Shown here in pieces: positions 36,912-40,895 of a DNA stretch of 40,895 bases. Location: NCBI GenBank assembly GCA_937873225.1, contig CALMVN010000096.1, positions 1 to 40,895 of the forward strand, given 5' to 3'. The DNA is from an uncultured Acetobacteraceae bacterium (GTDB lineage: Bacteria > Pseudomonadota > Alphaproteobacteria > Acetobacterales > Acetobacteraceae). The translations under genes were made by a program, and so were the position numbers. How positions within the stretch are numbered: the stretch's first letter is position 1; the number at the start of each line of letters is the position of its first letter. The notes beneath the pieces are model-generated. The model made no database searches. It saw nothing but the letters and a program-made list of their open reading frames with translations, and was not told the origin of the DNA.

Positions 36912-37381
36912 GCCGACGGGCTCCTGCTGGCATCGAGCGCTGCCTGCAGGATGTATGCCGCCGCCAGCTTGTCCACCACCGCCGCGCGCCGCTGCCTGGT
37001 CATGTCCAGGTCGCCGATCAGCATCCGGTTCACCGCGCTCGACGACAGCCGCTCGTCCCACAGCGCCGCCGGCAGGGCGGTCATCTCCGACAGGCTGCGC
37101 ATCCAGTCCCGTGCCGCCTGCGCCGCTGGCCCGAAGCTGCCGTCCAGCGACAACGGCAGCCCGCCTACCAGCCCGCCCACGCCCTCGCGCGCGACGATCG
37201 CCGCGATCTCCGCCGCCGTCGCCGCCATCCTGCCACGCTTGAGCGTCGCATAGGGCGAGGCCAGCATCAGCGACACGTCCGACAGCGCCAGCCCGATCGT
37301 GCGCGTGCCGAGGTCGAACCCCAGCAGCCGCGATCCCGGCGGCAACGCAGCCCGCAGCTGCGGCATGTTGAACAGCGCCAT
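36908..37381 (-). CDS. ruvX: Holliday-junction resolvase-like protein (YqgF)
   Basis: 157 residues of the RNase-H-fold YqgF family, linked to pre-16S rRNA 5'-end processing and junction resolution. The first acidic catalytic residue is Asp23 in LLGFDLGTRTIGLALSD; VGGLPLSLDGS and WDERLSS follow in order, and the last acidic segment AVVDKLAAAYILQ is present. It overlaps heme oxygenase by 4 bases and diverges from gatC, a pairing seen in other alphaproteobacteria. No good ribosome site before ATG 37381; ATG at codon 6 is an alternative. Confidence 0.92.
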   Translation of the reverse strand: MALFNMPQLRAALPPGSRLLGFDLGTRTIGLALSDVSLMLASPYATLKRGRMAATAAEIAAIVAREGVGGLVGGLPLSLDGSFGPAAQAARDWMRSLSEMTALPAALWDERLSSSAVNRMLIGDLDMTRQRRAAVVDKLAAAYILQAALDASRSPSA

Positions 37382-37502
37382 GGGGAGCGGTTATGGTCCG
37401 GTCGCACCCGCGCTGCCAGGGTCCAGGCCGGACGAGCGTCGTTTTGTCGCACGGTTCCACCTCGGCGCGACCGTTCCCGGCAACCATCGAAGGCTTCGCT
37501 GC

Positions 37503-37790
37503 ATGGCGCTTGAACCCGCGACCGTCCGTCGCATCGCCAGGCTGGCGCGCCTGGGCGTCGACGACACCGAGATCGCGCGCCTGCAGGGCGAGCTGAACGC
37601 CATCCTCGGCTGGATCGAGCAGCTGGGCGAGCTGGACGTCGAGGGCGTGGAGCCGATCGCCGGCGTGGGGCAGGCGGCGCTGCGCCTCCGTCCCGACCTG
37701 GTCACCGACGGCGACAAGGCCGACGCCGTGCTGTCCAACGCCCCGGACCGCGCCGGCCGGTTCTATGCGGTGCCCAAGGTGGTGGAGTGA
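37503..37790 (+). CDS. gatC: Asp-tRNA(Asn)/Glu-tRNA(Gln) amidotransferase subunit C
   Basis: 95 residues. Small subunit that wraps around GatA and stabilises the GatCAB complex, which amidates Glu-tRNA(Gln) and Asp-tRNA(Asn). The start of the family, [20 protein letters not shown], follows ATG 37503 directly, and [16 protein letters not shown]-like C-terminal residues ([16 protein letters not shown]) are typical. GAAGG lies about 10 nt upstream. Its stop overlaps the gatA start. Confidence 0.95.
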   Translation: MALEPATVRRIARLARLGVDDTEIARLQGELNAILGWIEQLGELDVEGVEPIAGVGQAALRLRPDLVTDGDKADAVLSNAPDRAGRFYAVPKVVE

Positions 37791-39274
37791 TGCTCACCGA
37801 CCTTTCCCTGGCCGAAGCGCTGGACGGCCTCGATCGACGCACCTTTTCCGCCGTCGAGCTGACGCGGGCGCATCTCGACGCGGTGGAGCAGCTCAACCCT
37901 CGCCTCAACGCCTTCATCACCGTGACCGCCGACCGCGCCCTCGACCAGGCGCGCGCCGCCGACGACGCGCGGGCAGGGGGCACCGCCGGCCCGCTCGCCG
38001 GAGCGCCGGTGGCGATCAAGGACCTGTTCTGCACCGAGGGCGTGCGCACCACCGCCGCGAGCCGCATCCTTGCCAACTTCGTGCCCCCCTACGAGAGCAC
38101 CGTCACCGCCCAGCTCAGGCGCGACGGCGCGGTGTGCCTCGGCAAGACCAACCTGGACGAGTTCGCCATGGGCTCGTCCAACATGACCTCCGCCTTTGGC
38201 CCCGTGCTCAACCCCTGGACCCGGCGCGACGACCCGTCCGCCCTCCTGGTCCCCGGCGGCTCCTCCGGCGGTTCCGCTGCCGCGGTTGCCGCCCGCCTGG
38301 CACTGGGCGCCACCGGCACCGACACCGGCGGCTCGATCCGTCAGCCCGCCGCCTTCTGCGGCATCACCGGCCTCAAGCCCACCTATGGCCGTTGCAGCCG
38401 CTGGGGCGTGGTCGCCTTTGCCAGCTCCCTCGACCAGGCAGGTCCCATGGCCCGCACGGTGGAGGACTGCGCCCGCCTGCTCGGCTCCATGGCCGGCTAC
38501 GACCCCAAGGACAGCACCAGCGTCGACCGCGCCGTGCCCGACTACCGTGCCGCCTGCCGACGCAGCCCGAAGGGCCTGCGCATCGGCATCCCGGCCGAGT
38601 ACCGCCTGCCCGGCATGTCCGCGGAGATCGAGGCGATCTGGCAGCAGGGCATCGCCTGGCTGCGCGACGCCGGCTGCACGATCGTCGACGTGTCGCTGCC
38701 GCACACGAAGTACGGCCTCGCCACCTACTACATCGTCGCCCCCGCCGAGTGCTCCTCCAACCTCGCCCGCTACGACGGCATCCGCTTCGGCGAGCGCGTC
38801 GAGGCCGACGCCCTGGACCAGCTCTACGAACGCTCCCGCGCCGCCGGCTTCGGCACGGAGGTCAAGCGGCGCATCCTGATCGGCACCTACGTGCTGTCCG
38901 CCGGCTACTACGATGCCTACTACCTGCGGGCGCAGAAGGTGCGCAGCCTGATCCTGCGCGACTTCACCGATGCCTTTGCGCACGTGGACGCGTTGCTGAC
39001 TCCGACCGCTCCCTCCGCCGCCTTCGCCCAGGGCGAGAAGATGACCGATCCCGTCACCATGTATCTCAACGACGTGTTCACCGTGCCGGCGAGCATGGCC
39101 GGCATCCCCGGCATCTCGGTCCCCGCCGGCCTGGACCGTGACGGCCTCCCCCTCGGCCTGCAGCTCCTTGGCCGCCCGTTCGACGAGGAAGGGCTGTTCG
39201 CGCTGGGGACTGCGCTGGAACAGGCCGCCGCCTTTTCCTACCGGCCTTCCATCCGTGCCGGAGCGGCCTCGTGA
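37790..39274 (+). CDS. gatA: Glu/Asp-tRNA amidotransferase subunit A
   Basis: 494 residues. Amidase that frees ammonia from glutamine for GatB. The Ser-cisSer-Lys triad is intact: Lys77 (VAIKDLF), Ser158 ([10 protein letters not shown]) and Ser182 ([12 protein letters not shown]). ATG 37790 overlaps the gatC stop (TGATG), with GGTGGTGGAG just before it; the GTG one codon earlier is less likely. It overlaps gatB by 4 bases at its end. Confidence 0.97.
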   Translation: MLTDLSLAEALDGLDRRTFSAVELTRAHLDAVEQLNPRLNAFITVTADRALDQARAADDARAGGTAGPLAGAPVAIKDLFCTEGVRTTAASRILANFVPPYESTVTAQLRRDGAVCLGKTNLDEFAMGSSNMTSAFGPVLNPWTRRDDPSALLVPGGSSGGSAAAVAARLALGATGTDTGGSIRQPAAFCGITGLKPTYGRCSRWGVVAFASSLDQAGPMARTVEDCARLLGSMAGYDPKDSTSVDRAVPDYRAACRRSPKGLRIGIPAEYRLPGMSAEIEAIWQQGIAWLRDAGCTIVDVSLPHTKYGLATYYIVAPAECSSNLARYDGIRFGERVEADALDQLYERSRAAGFGTEVKRRILIGTYVLSAGYYDAYYLRAQKVRSLILRDFTDAFAHVDALLTPTAPSAAFAQGEKMTDPVTMYLNDVFTVPASMAGIPGISVPAGLDRDGLPLGLQLLGRPFDEEGLFALGTALEQAAAFSYRPSIRAGAAS

Positions 39275-40731
39275 GCTACACGGTTGACGGCGCCACCGGC
39301 CCCTGGGAGCTGGTGATCGGGCTCGAGGTGCACGCCCAGGTCATCAGCCAGGCCAAGCTGTTCTCCGGCGCCTCCGCCACCTATGGCGGCGAGCCCAACA
39401 GCCAGGTCAGCCTGGTCGATGCCGCCTTCCCGGGCATGCTGCCGGTGCCGAACGAGTTCTGCGTCGCCCAGGCGGTCCGCACCGGCCTCGGCCTCGACGC
39501 GCACGTCAACCTCGTCAGCCGCTTCGACCGCAAGAACTACTTCTATGCCGACCTTCCCGCCGGCTACCAGATCAGCCAGTTCACCCACCCGATCGTCGGC
39601 GCCGGCCGCATCGAGATCGAGCTCGGCGACGGCACCCGGCGTGACATCGGCATCACCCGCCTCCACCTGGAGCAGGACGCCGGCAAGTCGCTGCACGACC
39701 AGGATCCGACGCGCTCCTTCATCGACCTCAACCGCTCCGGCGTCGCGCTGATGGAGATCGTCAGCGAGCCCGACCTGCGCAGTCCCGAGGAGGCGGGCGC
39801 ATACCTGCGCAAGCTGCGCACCATCCTGCGCTATCTCGGCACCTGCGACGGCAACATGGAGGAGGGCTCCATGCGTGCCGACGTCAACGTGTCGGTGCGA
39901 CGCCACGGCGAGCCGTTCCGCACCCGCTGCGAGATCAAGAACGTCAACTCGATCCGCTACGTGATGCAGGCCGTCGAGGTCGAGGCCCGCCGACAGGTCG
40001 CGATCTGGGAGGCCGGCGGCACGGTGGACCAGGAAACCCGCCTGTTCGACCCGCAGCGCGGCGAGACACGCTCGCTGCGCACCAAGGAGGACGCGCACGA
40101 CTACCGCTACTTCCCCGACCCGGACCTGCTGCCGCTGGTGCTGGACGAGGATTGGGTCGCTGCGCTCAAGGCCGCCTTGCCTGAGCTTCCCGACGCCAAG
40201 CGCCTCCGCTTCGTGTCCCAGTACGGCATCCCCGCCTACGACGCCGCCGTTCTGGTCGCCGAGCGCGACACCGCCCAGTTCTTCGAGACCGTAGCCGCCG
40301 GTCGCGACGCGCGCCTCGCCTCCAACTGGGTGATCGGCGAGCTGTTCGCCGCGCTGAACCGCACCGGCCGCACGATCGCCGACAGCCCCGTCACCGCCGA
40401 GGCGCTCGGCGGCCTGCTCGACCTGATGGCCGACCGCACCATCAACGGCAAGATCGCCAAGGAGGTGTTCGAGGCCATGGTCGAGACGGGGGAGGGAGCG
40501 TCTGCCATCGTCGAGCGCAAGGGTCTGCGCCAGGTGGTCGACGTGGGCGCGATCGACAGCGCGATCGACACCGTGCTGGCCGCGCACGCCGACAAACTGG
40601 CGGAGTATCGCTCGGGCAAGGACAAGCTGTTCGGCTTCTTCGTCGGCCAGGTGATGAAGGCCATGGCCGGCAAGGGCAACCCGGCCCTGGTCAACGAGGC
40701 TCTGCAACGGCGCCTGGCCCCTGGGGCCTGA
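39271..40731 (+). CDS. gatB: Glu/Asp-tRNA amidotransferase subunit B
   Basis: 486 residues. Kinase-like subunit that activates the tRNA-bound Glu or Asp with ATP and adds the ammonia delivered from GatA. The N-terminus has the family signature [10 protein letters not shown], then [19 protein letters not shown] and [19 protein letters not shown]-like text ([20 protein letters not shown]), DVNVSVR, and a C-terminal YqeY-like tRNA-binding tail. The start codon is GTG 39271 overlapping the gatA stop (GTGA). Confidence 0.97.
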   Translation: MSYTVDGATGPWELVIGLEVHAQVISQAKLFSGASATYGGEPNSQVSLVDAAFPGMLPVPNEFCVAQAVRTGLGLDAHVNLVSRFDRKNYFYADLPAGYQISQFTHPIVGAGRIEIELGDGTRRDIGITRLHLEQDAGKSLHDQDPTRSFIDLNRSGVALMEIVSEPDLRSPEEAGAYLRKLRTILRYLGTCDGNMEEGSMRADVNVSVRRHGEPFRTRCEIKNVNSIRYVMQAVEVEARRQVAIWEAGGTVDQETRLFDPQRGETRSLRTKEDAHDYRYFPDPDLLPLVLDEDWVAALKAALPELPDAKRLRFVSQYGIPAYDAAVLVAERDTAQFFETVAAGRDARLASNWVIGELFAALNRTGRTIADSPVTAEALGGLLDLMADRTINGKIAKEVFEAMVETGEGASAIVERKGLRQVVDVGAIDSAIDTVLAAHADKLAEYRSGKDKLFGFFVGQVMKAMAGKGNPALVNEALQRRLAPGA

Positions 40732-40760
40732 TTGACGGGCTTCCCGGGACACCCTAGAAC
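40732..40760 (+). promoter_or_regulatory. Promoter of tRNA-Ser(GCT)
   Basis: TTGACG (40732-40737), 17-base spacer, TAGAAC (40755-40760). The -35 box begins one base after the gatB stop; transcription should start near 40767. Confidence 0.75.
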
Positions 40761-40799
40761 CGGCGGTGCAAACGCCGTGTGATGAGCACGCTCTTCGGC

Positions 40800-40892
40800 G
40801 GAGGGGTGGCCGAGTGGCTGAAGGCGGCGGTTTGCTAAACCGTTGTACACTGTAAAGGTGTACCGTGGGTTCGAATCCCATCCCCTCCGCCA
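40800..40892 (+). tRNA. tRNA-Ser (GCT)
   Basis: 93-nt class II tRNA: acceptor GGAGGGG/CCCCTCC, anticodon loop TTGCTAA (anticodon GCT at 40834-40836), long variable arm, T loop TTCGAAT, encoded CCA. It ends 3 bases before the window end. Confidence 0.96.
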
Positions 40893-40895
40893 AAG

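Overview
High-GC chromosomal DNA whose gene content points to an alphaproteobacterium, most likely an Acetobacteraceae member (order Rhodospirillales/Acetobacterales). The pointers are the Asp-type (not Zn-cysteine) HemB, a DUF1127 protein, the bacterial N-degron transferase Bpt, an ELM1-like protein, GatCAB, strand-loop-strand proteins with a Hint domain, and tRNA promoters of the TTGnC(C/G)-17-TAxAA(A/C) kind. The family assignment is inference; no rRNA or marker comparison was possible.

Layout. 1-3.3 kb: an OprB sugar porin diverges from a ROK regulator, with an 18-bp palindrome between them, followed by a tiny lipoprotein. 3.4-4.3 kb: a beta-hydroxyacid dehydrogenase-type reductase. 5-8.4 kb: a two-gene protein-glycosylation operon, a TibC/Aah-type O-heptosyltransferase with an intact Cys4 iron-finger pattern followed by its presumed acceptor, a strand-loop-strand (AIDA-type) repeat protein that ends in a Hint domain instead of an autotransporter beta-barrel. 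8.7-12.3 kb: an MFS anion/sugar-acid transporter and parC. 12.3-13 kb: no clear gene, but a degenerate tRNA-like cloverleaf.

13-21 kb is one long minus-strand run: argE, an AstE/AspA-type deacylase, an APC amino-acid permease, hemB, a penicillin-acylase-family Ntn hydrolase and bpt, with three touching or overlapping junctions. 21.1-23.5 kb: two overlapping GT4 glycosyltransferases, converging with a DEAD-box helicase. 25.1-28 kb: an ELM1-family protein and a 630-residue protein I do not recognise, preceded by a leader with three hairpins.

28-29.2 kb is gene-poor with two possible tiny membrane or lipoprotein genes. 29.2-36.3 kb is bounded by two inverted tRNA-Val genes. It holds a small 2-TM protein, DUF1127, dgt, pncA and htpG (one minus-strand operon htpG-pncA-dgt), a lytic transglycosylase and an N-formylglutamate amidohydrolase. 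Between the last two sits a convincing unannotated small RNA gene at about 35155-35232 with a consensus promoter, an exposed CCTCCC anti-Shine-Dalgarno tract and a UUCG-capped terminator.

36.3-40.9 kb: a heme oxygenase whose 3' end runs through tRNA-Val(GAC), then ruvX, the gatCAB operon with overlapping starts, and tRNA-Ser(GCT).

The strongest candidates for undescribed biology are the small RNA with its upstream palindrome and the heptosyltransferase/Hint surface-protein operon.
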